64,000 nt of DNA from Streptomyces fuscichromogenes (lineage in GTDB: Bacteria > Actinomycetota > Actinomycetes > Streptomycetales > Streptomycetaceae): assembly GCF_014645815.1 (NCBI RefSeq), contig NZ_BMML01000008.1:310001-374000 (forward strand), in the 5' to 3' direction. This document shows positions 1 through 8,778 of this stretch, one piece after another. The notes under the pieces were generated by a model. The model was not told the DNA's origin, made no database searches, and saw nothing but the letters and a program-made list of their open reading frames with translations. How positions within the stretch are numbered: position 1 is the first letter of the stretch; each line of letters starts with the position of its first letter. The translations under genes were made by a program, and so were the position numbers.

Positions 1-1048
1 ACCGGCTCTCGCCGGTGAACCGCCGTGCCGTACGGCGGACTTCGTCGCCGTCCCGCAGCGGGTACACCTCGTCCGTGCCGGGCTCGACGGGCAGCCGGCG
101 CAGGACGTCCAGCGCGGCGTACACCGAGCCCTCGTCGTCGTTGGTCCCGACCAGAAGGGGTACGGCGTGCTGGCGGGCGGCGTCGAAGACGTCGTCGCTC
201 GGTTCGGTCAGGACCCGGCCGTCGACGACCGGCCCGAAGTGGCCCTTGAGGACCAGTTCGACACCGTCCAGGCGGCGCAGGACACCGAGGCCGCGGTCCT
301 CCGCCCAGCGCAGCCCCTGCTTCTGTGCGGTGGCCTGGTCCGGCAGGGGGCCCTCGGCCCGGCCGACACCGGAGGCGCTCTGGCCGATCGCCGCGTGGAA
401 GAGGTGCCGGGCGGCCGGTGCGGCCATCAGGTGGCAGACGTGGGCGGCACCGGCCGAGTTGCCGGCGAGGGTGACCCGGTCGGGGTCGCCGCCGAACGCC
501 GTGATGTTCTCCCGCACCCAGGTGAGGGCGGCGACGATGTCCAGCACCCCGTAGTTCCCGGAGGCGCCCAGGTCGTCCTCGGCGGCGAGCTCCGGGTGGG
601 CGAGGAAGCCCAGGGCGCCGAGCCGGTGGTTGAGGGTGACGACGACGAGTCCGCGCCGGGCCATCGGGCGGCCGTGGTGGATCTCCTGGCCGCCGTGGCC
701 GTAGCGGTTGCCGCCGCCGTGCACCCAGACCAGCACCGGCAGCCGGGCGCCCGGTGCCGGATCGGGGGTCCACACGTTCAGATAGAGGCAGTCCTCGCTC
801 ATCACCAGGGCCCGCCGGTCGGCGAAGTTGGTGTGGTACATGATCGAGTCGCGGGGCGGCTGGGGCTGCAGCGGGGCCGGGCCGAAGGTGTCGGCCCGGC
901 GTTCGCCGTCCCAGCGCGGGGCGGCCCGCGGAGGGCGCCAGCGCAGCTCGCCGACGGGCGGCTCGGCGAACGGGATGCCCCGGAAGACGGCCACCTCACC
1001 GTCGTACTCGCCGGTCAGCCGCCCCGGCCCGACGCTCGCTCTGATCAC
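1..1048 (-). CDS. Type B carboxylesterase (partial, runs off left edge)
   Basis: N-terminal 349 or so residues of an alpha/beta-hydrolase carboxylesterase; the C-terminus with the catalytic His lies outside the window. The GTG start at 1048 overlaps the stop of the upstream amidohydrolase gene (GTGA), so the two are translationally coupled. Seen directly: the family opening FRGIPFAEPPVGELRW, the block GASGNYGVLDIVAAL, and the nucleophile elbow GNSAGA with Ser198. The family cleaves carboxylic esters. As the last visible gene of a four-gene operon with an amidohydrolase and two FAH-family hydrolases, it probably opens an ester or lactone of the catabolised substrate (inference). No signal peptide is seen, so it is likely cytoplasmic. 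Confidence 0.85.
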   Translation of the reverse strand, partial: MIRASVGPGRLTGEYDGEVAVFRGIPFAEPPVGELRWRPPRAAPRWDGERRADTFGPAPLQPQPPRDSIMYHTNFADRRALVMSEDCLYLNVWTPDPAPGARLPVLVWVHGGGNRYGHGGQEIHHGRPMARRGLVVVTLNHRLGALGFLAHPELAAEDDLGASGNYGVLDIVAALTWVRENITAFGGDPDRVTLAGNSAGAAHVCHLMAAPAARHLFHAAIGQSASGVGRAEGPLPDQATAQKQGLRWAEDRGLGVLRRLDGVELVLKGHFGPVVDGRVLTEPSDDVFDAARQHAVPLLVGTNDDEGSVYAALDVLRRLPVEPGTDEVYPLRDGDEVRRTARRFTGESR

Positions 1049-2262
1049 CCGGCCGCCTTGTGCAGCACGCCGTCCTTCATGATCACCCGGAGTCGGTCGC
1101 GGTCCTGGAGGAGCCGGATGTCGGCCAGCGGGTCGCCGTCCACCAGCACCAGGTCCGCGAGGTACCCCTCCCGGACCAGCCCGAGTTCGTCGCCCAGCCC
1201 CATCACCTGGCCGCCGTACTCCGTCGCCGCGCGCAGCGCCTCGGCCGGGGTGAAGCCGAACCAGTCCACGAACAGCTCCAGGTCCCGCAGGTTGCGGCCG
1301 ACCGGGTTCCAGGCGAAGCCGTAGTCGCCGCCGGGGACGACCCGGACGCCCCGGGCCACGAGCTCGGGTACGACCGCGCGCACCGCGTCCCGGGTGGCCT
1401 CGACCTCCATGCCGGGCTCGGGTTCGCTGCCGGCCTCGTGCAGGTTGGCGTGGATGATGCCCGGGGTCGGGGCGACGAAGATCCGGTCGCGGGCGGCCTG
1501 GAGCAGGTCGAGGGCCTCCTCGTCGGCGAAGGTGCAGTGGTAGACGGCGCGGATGCCGTGCCGTACGGCCATCTTGACGGACTCGGCGGCGTGCGCGTGT
1601 GCGGTGAGCCAGACGCCGTGCTTCTCGGCGGTGTGCGCGGCGGCGGCCACCTCCTCGTCGGTGAACTGCAGGACCCGGGACGTGCCCTGTACGACGGCGC
1701 TCTCGCCGGAGAGGGACAACTTGACGATGTCGACGCCGAGTTGGGCCATGTCGGAGACGAACCGGGCGACCGACTCCGGGTCGGAGGCGCGGTGGTCGAC
1801 GCCGGGGAAGTCGTAGACGCCGGGCTCGACCATGCCGGCGCTGCCCTCCCAGGAGGCGGCCTTGAGACGCGGTCCCGGCAGCCAGCCCTCGGCGAAGGCC
1901 TTGCGGGCGGCGACCTCGGTGCCGGGCAGCCGGTTGCCGCCGGAGTAGGCGCTGGTGATGCCGTGGTCCAGGAGGACCCGGCCGGCGTGCGCGACGAGCA
2001 GCGCCTTCTCCTCGGGGGGTTCGTCGCGGCGCCGGGAGAGGTGCTCGACGGTGGAGCCGAAGCCGAGGTGGGTGTGGGCGTCCACGAGTCCGGGGAGCAG
2101 GGTGCCGCCGCCCCCGTCGATCACCCGGGCCTCGGCGGTCAGGTCGCGCGGGACGCGCTCGGCGACCGCGGTGATGCGGTTGCCCTCGACCAGGACCTGC
2201 GCGGGGAACGGGTCGCGGCCCGTGCCGTCGAAGACGTGGACATCGGTGAACAAGAGGGTCAT
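1045..2262 (-). CDS. Metal-dependent amidohydrolase (imidazolonepropionase/prolidase-like)
   Basis: 405-aa cytoplasmic amidohydrolase-superfamily enzyme. The binuclear metal site is readable: HxH at His63/His65 (DAHTHLGFG), the likely carboxylated Lys181 (VDIVKLSLSGES), His222/His224 (LTAHAHAAE), His242 (YHCTF) and Asp313 (VVPGGDYGF). The C-terminal block DLVLVDGDPLADI is typical of the family, which hydrolyses cyclic amides, lactones or peptides. It sits between the esterase (4-base overlap) and an FAH-family gene (overlap ATGA), so it belongs to the operon starting at 3969. The substrate cannot be read from sequence. Confidence 0.85.
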   Translation of the reverse strand: MTLLFTDVHVFDGTGRDPFPAQVLVEGNRITAVAERVPRDLTAEARVIDGGGGTLLPGLVDAHTHLGFGSTVEHLSRRRDEPPEEKALLVAHAGRVLLDHGITSAYSGGNRLPGTEVAARKAFAEGWLPGPRLKAASWEGSAGMVEPGVYDFPGVDHRASDPESVARFVSDMAQLGVDIVKLSLSGESAVVQGTSRVLQFTDEEVAAAAHTAEKHGVWLTAHAHAAESVKMAVRHGIRAVYHCTFADEEALDLLQAARDRIFVAPTPGIIHANLHEAGSEPEPGMEVEATRDAVRAVVPELVARGVRVVPGGDYGFAWNPVGRNLRDLELFVDWFGFTPAEALRAATEYGGQVMGLGDELGLVREGYLADLVLVDGDPLADIRLLQDRDRLRVIMKDGVLHKAAG

Positions 2263-3077
2263 GTGCGCGGCCTCCAGAAGCGGTGACGCATCTCGCCGAC
2301 TCCCCCGATCCTGCTGACCAGTTCGTCCTCGGGGGTCAGAAAGCGCTGCGGGACCCGGCGGTTGCCGACGCCCGCCGGGGTACCGGTGAAGATCAGGTCG
2401 CCGGGGAGGAGGGTGCAGAACTGACTGAGGTGGGAAACCAGTCGGGGAATCGGGAAGATCATGTTGGCGGTGCGGTCGTGCTGGACGGTCTCGCCGTTCA
2501 GCTCGCAGGTCAGCTCCAGGTCGTCGGGGTCGTCGATCTCGTCCAGGCTGACGAGTGCGGGGCCGACGGGACCGAAGCCCGGGTAGGACTTGCCGAGTGA
2601 GAACTGGGCGGGTCTGCCCGCGAGTTGGCTGATCCGCTCGGAGAGGTCCTGGCCGACGGTGAGCGCGACGACCGGGTCCCAGCCCTTCTCCTCCGGCACC
2701 TGGTGCGCCTCGCGGCCGATGACCGCGACCAGTTCCAGCTCCCAGTCGACGCGGCCGGGCGGGAGCGTGACCGTGGTGTACGGGCCGGTGAGACAGGTGG
2801 CGAACTTGGTGAAGACGAGCGGGACTTCGGGCTCCTCGTAGCCGGCCTCGGCGGTGTGCGGGCGGTAGTTGAGGGCGACGGCGAAGATCTGGCGGGGGAC
2901 CGGTACCGGGGGCTCCAGCTCGGACTCGTCGTAGGGGCGGGCGCCGGTCGCCGCGGCGGACCAGCGGCGCAGGTCGTCCCAGCGGGCGAAGAGGTCCGCG
3001 CCGAGGGAGGGCGGGACGTCGACGGCGCCCTCGGGGGTCAGCAGGACGGGGCGGCCGGCGAGTCGTGCGATGCGCAT
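2259..3077 (-). CDS. Fumarylacetoacetate hydrolase family protein 1
   Basis: 272-aa FAH-family protein. ATG at 3077 is chosen because it gives the normal N-terminus MRIARLAG; the open frame continues upstream only as a shadow of the next gene. The metal triad is visible: Glu113 and Glu115 (DWELELVAVIG) and Asp144 (GQDLSERISQ). Lys163 lies in GKSYPGFGPVGP and the family end motif TGTPAGVG is near residue 230. FAH enzymes cleave or decarboxylate beta-diketo acids or hydrate 2-oxo-enoates, often in the last steps of aromatic or sugar-acid catabolism. It follows the second FAH gene by 7 bp. Having two divergent FAH proteins in one operon suggests two successive steps or a hetero-oligomer (inference). 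Confidence 0.88.
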   Translation of the reverse strand: MRIARLAGRPVLLTPEGAVDVPPSLGADLFARWDDLRRWSAAATGARPYDESELEPPVPVPRQIFAVALNYRPHTAEAGYEEPEVPLVFTKFATCLTGPYTTVTLPPGRVDWELELVAVIGREAHQVPEEKGWDPVVALTVGQDLSERISQLAGRPAQFSLGKSYPGFGPVGPALVSLDEIDDPDDLELTCELNGETVQHDRTANMIFPIPRLVSHLSQFCTLLPGDLIFTGTPAGVGNRRVPQRFLTPEDELVSRIGGVGEMRHRFWRPRT

Positions 3078-3084
3078 GTCCCGG

Positions 3085-3969
3085 TCACACCCACTGCTCG
3101 GCGGGCGGCTCGTCCTCGCCGTACGCCTCGCGCCAGGACACCACCGGGTTGCGCAGCACGCCCAGGCCCTCGATCTCGGCCTCGACGACGTCCCCGGGCT
3201 TGAGGTAGTTGGCGAAGGGGTCCTCGGTGCTCGCGGCCACGCCCGCGACGGTGCCGGTGGTGACGAGGTCGCCCGCGCTGTAGGTCTGCGGGGAGTGGTA
3301 GGCGACCAGCTGCGGGATGGAGACCGACATCCGGCCGGTGTGGGACTTCTGGCGGACATCGCCGTTGACCCGGAGCTCCATGTCCAGGGTGTGCGGGTCG
3401 TCGATCTCGTCGGCGGTGACGATGTACGGGCCGATCGGACAGAAGGTCTCGATCGCCTTGGAGAAGGAGAAGACCCCGGACTCCATCTCCCTGCGCTGGA
3501 TGTCCCGCGCGGTGATGTCGTTGAAGACCACGTAGCCCGCGATGTGCTCGACGGCCTGCTCGGCGGAGAAGAACCGGCCCGGCCTGCCGATGACGATCGC
3601 GAGTTCGAGTTCGTAGTCCAGTTCCCGGGTGAGGTTCGCCGGGTACACGATCGGTTCGTCCGGGCCGATGACCGCGTCGACGTTCTGGAAGAACACGATC
3701 CCCTTGTTGACCGGGTGGGACCAGTCCACGCGGACCAGGTCCTCGTGGTGTTCCCGGAAGTTGCCCGCGGTGTGGAAGAACTTCTTCGGCACGATCGGGG
3801 CGCGGAGCCGGACGTCGGCGAGCGCGAACCTCCGTCCGGTCTCGCCCACTTGGCCCTCGCGCTCGAAGTACGCACGGGTGGAGGGCACTTCCAGCTCCAC
3901 GACGGTGTCCCCGTCGAGCCGGCCCACCAGTCCGTGGTCCGGGCCGCCGTCGAACGTCACCAGCTTCAT
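3085..3969 (-). CDS. Fumarylacetoacetate hydrolase family protein 2
   Basis: 294-aa FAH-family protein, first gene of the leftward operon FAH-FAH-amidohydrolase-esterase. The metal ligands are Glu120 and Glu122 (LDYELELAIVIG) and Asp151 (FNDITARDIQ), with Lys171 in FSFSKAIETFCPIGP. TTGTVAGVA near residue 240 replaces the usual TGTPxGVG, which hints at a different substrate from its neighbour. ATG at 3969 is preceded by a strong ribosome site (GGGAGG, 5-10 bases upstream). An operator-like palindrome (3983-3994) lies just upstream of that site. The family is clear; the exact reaction is not. Confidence 0.88.
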   Translation of the reverse strand: MKLVTFDGGPDHGLVGRLDGDTVVELEVPSTRAYFEREGQVGETGRRFALADVRLRAPIVPKKFFHTAGNFREHHEDLVRVDWSHPVNKGIVFFQNVDAVIGPDEPIVYPANLTRELDYELELAIVIGRPGRFFSAEQAVEHIAGYVVFNDITARDIQRREMESGVFSFSKAIETFCPIGPYIVTADEIDDPHTLDMELRVNGDVRQKSHTGRMSVSIPQLVAYHSPQTYSAGDLVTTGTVAGVAASTEDPFANYLKPGDVVEAEIEGLGVLRNPVVSWREAYGEDEPPAEQWV

Positions 3970-3982
3970 CAGACCTCCCTGA

Positions 3983-3994
3983 ACTGTCGACAGA
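3983..3994. promoter_or_regulatory. Operator site 1, ACTGTCGACAGA
   Basis: Perfect 8-bp palindrome TGTCGACA with imperfect flanking symmetry, directly upstream of the ribosome site of the FAH operon. One of five related sites in the promoter regions of this catabolic block. The GT-CG-AC core resembles FadR/VanR-subgroup GntR operators (inference). Confidence 0.6.
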
Positions 3995-4035
3995 CAGCCT
4001 CTCCTGAGCCCGTCAGATCGTCAATAGACGCGCAA

Positions 4036-4047
4036 AGTGTGGACACA
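4036..4047. promoter_or_regulatory. Operator site 2, AGTGTGGACACA
   Basis: Same 12-bp pattern as site 4 (AGTGTCGACACA) with a single C-to-G change at the centre. It ends 29 bp before the ATG of the rightward dehydrogenase gene. With site 1 it makes the divergent promoter region 3970-4076 doubly occupied. Confidence 0.55.
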
Positions 4048-4076
4048 TATCGGTGCGGTGACCTACCGTCCGATCC

Positions 4077-4817
4077 ATGCGGACGACATGGGACTTCACG
4101 GGGACGAGGGCGCTGGTCGCCGGGGCCGGCGGGATCGGCGGGGTGGTCGCGGGCGAGCTCGCGGACGCGGGGGCGGCCGTGGTCGTCCTGGACGTCGACG
4201 AGGGCAACCTGGCCCGGGTGGCCTCGGGGTCCGCCAAGGGGCTCTGCGCCGACCTGACTTCGGCGGACGCCTGCCGGGCCGCCGTCGACCGTGCGGTGGA
4301 TCTGCTCGGCGGTGTCGACGTGTTCGTGCACGCCGTGGGGACCAACGACCGGCGGCCGGTGCTCGACACCCCGGACGAGGTCTGGGAGCGGATCACCTCG
4401 GTCAACCTCGACAGCGCGTTCTGGCTGGGGCGGGCCGTGGGCGGGGTGATGGTGCCGGCCGGGTACGGGCGGATCGTCTATCTGTCGTCCGTGTCCGGCC
4501 TGTTGGCCCACGCGAACCACGCGCCCTACGCCGCGACCAAGGGAGGCGTCGACCAGCTGATGCGGGTCATGGCCCGGGAGTGGGCCGCGTGCGGGGTCAC
4601 CGTCAACGCGGTCGCGCCCGGCTACACCGAGACCGACCTCACACGGGAGTACCTCGCGGCGCCGGGGGTCCGGGCGTCCCTGGAGTCCCTCGTCCCCGCG
4701 GGCCGGCTGGGCCGGCCGGCCGATCTGACCGGGCCCGTGCTCTTCCTCGCGTCCGACGCCGCGGCGTTCGTCACCGGACAGGTGCTGTACGTCGACGGCG
4801 GGCGGACGCTCGTCTGA
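4077..4817 (+). CDS. Short-chain dehydrogenase/reductase 1
   Basis: 246-aa classical SDR. The cofactor loop is AGAGGIGG (residues 15-22) and Asp39 ends beta-2 (VVVLDVDE), which favours NAD. The catalytic Ser138, Tyr151 and Lys155 are in YLSSVSG and PYAATKGG. The C-terminus VDGGRTLV is family-typical. No Shine-Dalgarno sequence precedes the ATG, so the transcript may be leaderless or nearly so. It is divergent from the FAH operon across a 107-bp region with two operator sites, and is followed 29 bp later by a second SDR gene. Likely role: oxidation of a secondary alcohol in the pathway (inference). Confidence 0.88.
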   Translation: MRTTWDFTGTRALVAGAGGIGGVVAGELADAGAAVVVLDVDEGNLARVASGSAKGLCADLTSADACRAAVDRAVDLLGGVDVFVHAVGTNDRRPVLDTPDEVWERITSVNLDSAFWLGRAVGGVMVPAGYGRIVYLSSVSGLLAHANHAPYAATKGGVDQLMRVMAREWAACGVTVNAVAPGYTETDLTREYLAAPGVRASLESLVPAGRLGRPADLTGPVLFLASDAAAFVTGQVLYVDGGRTLV

Positions 4818-4846
4818 ACCCCCATCACGATGACTCTGGAGGCCGT

Positions 4847-5629
4847 ATGACCACCGTGTTCGAACGTTTCGCCGGAAAGACCGTGCTCGTCACCGGCGCC
4901 GGTACCGGGTTCGGTGCCGAGATCGCGGTGCGGGCGGCGCGGGAGGGGGCCGATGTCGCCGTCCACTACCGCGGTTCCCGAGCGGGGGCCGAGGCGACCG
5001 CGGAACGCGTCACCGCGCTCGGCCGCAAGGCGCTCGTCGTGCAGGCCGACATCTCCGAGCACGCGCAGATCACGCGGCTCGCGGAGGAGGTGTGGGCGCA
5101 CTTCGGGCGGCTGGACGTGGCGGTCAACAACGTGGGGGACGTCGCCCGTGAGCAGATGTCCTGGCGGGACGTCACGGAGGAGTCGATCGACCATGTGCTC
5201 GCCGTCGACATCAAGGGCACGCTGCTGTGCACGCACGAGTTCGGGGGGCGGATGCTGGAGCAGGAGGGGGGTGGGGCGATCGTGAACATCGGGTCGACGG
5301 TGGTGGTGCGGGGCAGCGCGCGGGCGCCGCAGTACGCTGCCGCGAAGTACGGGATCATCGGGCTGACCAAGTCGTATGCGCATGCGTTCGCGCCGAGGGT
5401 GCGGGTGAATGTCTTTGCGCCGGGGTTCATCGAGACGGCGGCGACGTTGGGGCGCGAGGACTGGAAGAGTGGGCGGGGGGATGTGTTGCGGGCCAACACG
5501 CCCATGGGGCGGATTCCGGGGCCCGAGGAACTGGCCGGGGCCGCGCTGTTCTTGGCGACCGAGGATGCCGGGCACATCACAGGTGGGTTCTTGGTGGCTG
5601 ATGGGGGATTCAACATGATTGGGGCGTAG
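4847..5629 (+). CDS. Short-chain dehydrogenase/reductase 2
   Basis: 260-aa classical SDR, second gene of the rightward operon, with a good ribosome site (GGAGG, positions 4838-4842) before the ATG at 4847. The cofactor loop is TGAGTGFG (16-23). Arg42 and Arg45 after beta-2 (VHYRGSR) suggest NADP(H). NNVG is at 94-97 and the catalytic Ser150, Tyr163 and Lys167 (QYAAAKYG) are present. Compared with SDR 1 it looks like a 3-oxoacyl-ACP-reductase-type member. The last 250 bp use G-ending codons more than C-ending ones, unlike the first part. It ends convergent with the beta-helix gene, before a repeat and a strong hairpin. Confidence 0.88.
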   Translation: MTTVFERFAGKTVLVTGAGTGFGAEIAVRAAREGADVAVHYRGSRAGAEATAERVTALGRKALVVQADISEHAQITRLAEEVWAHFGRLDVAVNNVGDVAREQMSWRDVTEESIDHVLAVDIKGTLLCTHEFGGRMLEQEGGGAIVNIGSTVVVRGSARAPQYAAAKYGIIGLTKSYAHAFAPRVRVNVFAPGFIETAATLGREDWKSGRGDVLRANTPMGRIPGPEELAGAALFLATEDAGHITGGFLVADGGFNMIGA

Positions 5630-5660
5630 AACGTTGTGGTTCGGGTGCGGGTGGGTGGGG

Positions 5661-5691
5661 GCTTGTCGCGCAGTTCCCCGCGCCCCTAAAA
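5661..5691 (+). repeat. Intergenic repeat copy 1 (CGCGCAGTTCCCCGCGCCCC core)
   Basis: Contains CGCGCAGTTCCCCGCGCCCC followed by TAAAA. The same core recurs with small changes near 12.9, 18.5, 19.8 (inverted) and 32.6 kb. It lies in the gap between convergent genes. Confidence 0.7.
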
Positions 5692-5735
5692 GCAGGTGGG
5701 TGCGCTCATCCCCCATCGAAAGGTTCTGAACAGCT

Positions 5736-5777
5736 CCGGCCCCCGGGATTCGGTTCGCATCCATCCCCGGGGGCCGG
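5736..5777. terminator. Bidirectional terminator hairpin
   Basis: Perfect 12-bp inverted repeat CCGGCCCCCGGG (5736-5747) and CCCGGGGGCCGG (5766-5777) with an 18-base loop, between the convergent SDR 2 and beta-helix genes. There is no U-run, as is usual in Streptomyces. Confidence 0.7.
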
Positions 5778-5796
5778 CCCTTGTCTCTTGGTCTGT

Positions 5797-7833
5797 TTAC
5801 GACACCGTCAGGGTGAGGGCGCCCGTGTAGCTCTTGCCGGCGGTGATGGTGGTGGCGGTGCCGTCGACCGTGAGGGTGACGGTCTTGCCGCTGGGGGCCT
5901 CGATCGCCGCCGTGGAGGCCAGGGTCAGCGCGCTCAGGTACGACGTTCCGGTCACCGTCCAGGTCGAGCCCGCGCCCAGCGTCACCAGGACGCCGTTGTT
6001 GACCACCGCGCTCGGGGTGTTGGTGACCTCGCTGATCTGGCGGTACTCGGTCTTGGTGATGGTGGAGACGCTGTGCTTGGCGGTGCTGGCGGAGATGACG
6101 CCCTCGATGGTGGAGCCGGTGAAGGAGAGGGTGAGGTTCTGGCCCTGGAGGCTGGCGTTGCCGCCGCCCCAGACGGAGTTGTAGAAGTCGCCGGTGAGGG
6201 CGATGTCGGTGAAGGTGCCCTTCGCGTCGGTGGACTGGGAGCTGGTGGTGGTCCAGCTGGAGGACTTGGTCGGGGAGCCGGTCGGCTCGGTGTAGGTGCC
6301 GGTCGTCTCGCTGGACCAGGGGTAACCGGAGACCGTGACGCTGCTCGGACGATCGGTGTCCATGAGCTGGAAGAGGACGCCGTTGCCGCTGGTGATGGTG
6401 GCGCCGTCGGAGCCGTCGACGGTGACGGTGCCCGCGACCGCCTTGCACATGAACGTGGTCTCGCCGGTGGTGACCTGGGTGCCGCCGTCGATGGCGACCG
6501 AGCCCGCCGCGTACCACATGACCATGAAGCGGCCCGCGTCGATGGTCGTGGACTGGACGGGCAGGTCGTCCAGTTCGGCCGAGGTCAGGCCCAGCGAAAG
6601 GGAGCTGTTGAGGGACGAGACCGCGCTCTTGGTGCTGTCGCCGTAGTGCGCCGAGGCGCCCCAGTGGATCAGGGCGTAGTCGCCGACGTCGAAGGTGCAG
6701 CCGAGGAAGTGCTCGGTGACGTTGCCGATGGCGTAGCTGCCGTAGCCCTCGCCGCCGGTGTTGGCGATGGTGCTGTTGATGGCGGTGAGGGTGCAGTAGC
6801 TGCCGCCGTCGACGGAGAGGGCGCCCCACTTCTCCGAGGAGATGGAGGAGTTGATGTACGAGGCCTTGGTGCTGGCGCCGAGCAGGTTGGTGGCGCGGAC
6901 GTTGCCGGAGATGCCCAGCATCCAGGGCACGGTGATCATGTACTTGGTGTCTCCGGTGCCGGCGGACGGGTACTCGTCGGGGACGACGCCGTCGGCACAG
7001 TGGATGGTGGAGTTCTTGACGATGACGTTGGCGGTGGCGTCGGCGATGACGGCCGTACGGACCACGCCGACGTTGCTGATGTTGGCGCCGTCGAGGACGA
7101 CGGTGGTGCCCGAGCCGGTGCCGACGACGGAGGCGCCGTAGCCGACGAAGTCGCAGCGGCCGTTGCCGTCGAAGGCGATGGTCGGGTTGGTGAGGGTGTA
7201 GCTGCCACCGCCGGCGACGTAGACGCCGTTGAAGGCCTCGCCGTTGGAGAGCAGGGTGATGTCCGAGGCCCCGGTGTCGGTGACGGTGCCGCCCACGACG
7301 TCGGAGGGGACGGACTTGGACTCGTCCACGCCGTCGGCGTCGACGTAGATGGCCTGGCGGAAGGGGAAGGTGAGGGTGGAGTAGGCGACGTCGGTGGCCT
7401 CGGCGACGTTCAGGACGATGGTGCCGGTGTAGGTGCCGGCCGCGATGGCGGTGGCGACGCCCCCGTTCCCGTCGGTGAGCGCGGCGAGTTCGCTGCCGGT
7501 CTCCACGCCGTTGACGGTGAGGGAGAGGCTGTAGCCGTCGGGGACGGCGATGGTGCCGCCCTCCTCGATGGTCAGGCAGGTCGCGGTGGTGGTCTCGGTG
7601 AGGGTGAGGGTCTCGTCCGAGCCGACGGTGATGCAGGTGTCGGCCTGGGCGCCCTTGCCCTTCTTCCGTCCGGCGGCCTGCGCGGCGGCCGGGGCGAGCA
7701 GGGTCGGGGCGAAGGCGGCGGCCACCGCGATGATGAGGGCGCGGGGGCGGGCCCGGTTGGCGATCGGCCGGTCGAGCAGGTCGGTGGCGGAGGTGGTGTC
7801 CTCGTGGTCCGTCCGGTTGTCGGTGGGCAGCAC
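5797..7833 (-). CDS. Secreted right-handed beta-helix protein
   Basis: 678-aa exported protein starting at GTG 7833 after AAAGGAG. An unusually long n-region (about 33 residues) precedes the hydrophobic core ALIIAVAAAFAPTLLAP and a probable cleavage site after AQA near residue 53. The rest is repetitive, rich in Thr, Ser, Gly, Val and Asn, with stacked short strands such as GTVTDTGASDITLLSNGEAF and NVIVKNSTIHCADGV. That pattern fits parallel beta-helix folds of the pectate-lyase or adhesin type. No catalytic motif of a known polysaccharide lyase or hydrolase was recognised and no LPxTG anchor is seen, so it is probably free or loosely wall-bound. It lies 135 bp downstream of the ABC transporter operon on the same strand; read-through is possible but no operator site was found before it. 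Confidence 0.75.
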   Translation of the reverse strand: MLPTDNRTDHEDTTSATDLLDRPIANRARPRALIIAVAAAFAPTLLAPAAAQAAGRKKGKGAQADTCITVGSDETLTLTETTTATCLTIEEGGTIAVPDGYSLSLTVNGVETGSELAALTDGNGGVATAIAAGTYTGTIVLNVAEATDVAYSTLTFPFRQAIYVDADGVDESKSVPSDVVGGTVTDTGASDITLLSNGEAFNGVYVAGGGSYTLTNPTIAFDGNGRCDFVGYGASVVGTGSGTTVVLDGANISNVGVVRTAVIADATANVIVKNSTIHCADGVVPDEYPSAGTGDTKYMITVPWMLGISGNVRATNLLGASTKASYINSSISSEKWGALSVDGGSYCTLTAINSTIANTGGEGYGSYAIGNVTEHFLGCTFDVGDYALIHWGASAHYGDSTKSAVSSLNSSLSLGLTSAELDDLPVQSTTIDAGRFMVMWYAAGSVAIDGGTQVTTGETTFMCKAVAGTVTVDGSDGATITSGNGVLFQLMDTDRPSSVTVSGYPWSSETTGTYTEPTGSPTKSSSWTTTSSQSTDAKGTFTDIALTGDFYNSVWGGGNASLQGQNLTLSFTGSTIEGVISASTAKHSVSTITKTEYRQISEVTNTPSAVVNNGVLVTLGAGSTWTVTGTSYLSALTLASTAAIEAPSGKTVTLTVDGTATTITAGKSYTGALTLTVS

Positions 7834-7968
7834 TGTGAACTCCTTTGTTTTCCAGTGTTTTCGGGCAGGGGGTATCGCCGTGCGGCGACACGGGGGGGCG
7901 CGGGCAGGGGTGAGCCGGGCGTGGCGCCCGTGGGCGCACGCCCTCCCTGCTCGGTGGTGGGGGGTGGG

Positions 7969-8778
7969 TCAGTTGTGGGCGGGCTCGGCGTCCTGGTCGA
8001 GGCGCTCGCCGCGGATCCGGGCCAGCACTCTTGTCCGCAGTTCCGCGAAGCGCGGGTCGGCGCGGGTGGTGAGCTGGTCGCGGTCGGTGCCGAACGGCAC
8101 GGTCAGGGTGTCGAGTACGGCCGTGGGGCGGCCGCCGAGGACGATCACGCGGTCGCCGAGGTAGACGGACTCGTCGATGTCGTGGGTGACCACGACGACG
8201 GTGATGCCGAGCCGGCGGCGCAGCTGGAGGGTCAGGTCCTCCAGGTCGAACCGAGACTGCGCGTCGACCGACCCGAACGGCTCGTCCATGAGCAGCACCG
8301 GTGCGTCGTAGGCGAGGCCGCGGGCGATGGCGACGCGCTGCTGCATGCCGCCGGAGAGCTGCCAGGGGTACTTGTCGCCGACGTCCGCGAGGCCGACGGC
8401 GTCCAGGCACTCCAGGGCGGTCGCCTTGCGGGCCGCCTTCCTCACGCCCCGCCCCTGGAGCGGGAAGGCCACGTTGTCCCACACCCGCATCCAGGGCAGC
8501 AGGGAGCCGCGGTAGTCCTGGGAGACCACGGCGATGTCGGCGTGCGGCCCGGTCAGGCGCTGGTCGCCGTAGCGGACGCTGCCGGAGGTGGGCGGGGTGA
8601 GTCCGGCGAGGCAGCGCAGCAGGGTGGTCTTGCCGGCGCCGGAGGGTCCGACGACGCACACGGACTCCCCCGGGTCCACCCGCAGGCTCAGCCCGGCGAG
8701 CACCCGGTGCTCCTGCGGGCCGCCCTGGCCGAACGTCATGCAGAGGTCCTCGACATGGAGGACGGATCCGCGGGTCAT
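7969..8778 (-). CDS. ABC importer ATPase (SsuB/TauB/ThiZ-like)
   Basis: 269-aa cytoplasmic ATPase. Walker A is GPSGAGKTT (44-52), the Q-loop SQDY (86-89), the signature LSGGMQQR (141-148), Walker B VLLMDEP (161-167) and the H-loop His199. The D-loop region GSVDAQSR is typical of the nitrate/sulfonate/taurine importer family. ATG at 8778 overlaps the end of the upstream permease gene (ATGA). It is the last gene of the operon oxidase-binding protein-permease-permease-ATPase, and would power uptake of the substrate of the catabolic block (inference from context). Confidence 0.92.
   Translation of the reverse strand: MTRGSVLHVEDLCMTFGQGGPQEHRVLAGLSLRVDPGESVCVVGPSGAGKTTLLRCLAGLTPPTSGSVRYGDQRLTGPHADIAVVSQDYRGSLLPWMRVWDNVAFPLQGRGVRKAARKATALECLDAVGLADVGDKYPWQLSGGMQQRVAIARGLAYDAPVLLMDEPFGSVDAQSRFDLEDLTLQLRRRLGITVVVVTHDIDESVYLGDRVIVLGGRPTAVLDTLTVPFGTDRDQLTTRADPRFAELRTRVLARIRGERLDQDAEPAHN

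Noticed and set aside
4622..8659. Open frame of 1345 codons on the minus strand
   Set aside because: Arg/His/Pro-rich shadow of real genes in other frames, a common high-GC artefact; no domains or ribosome site.
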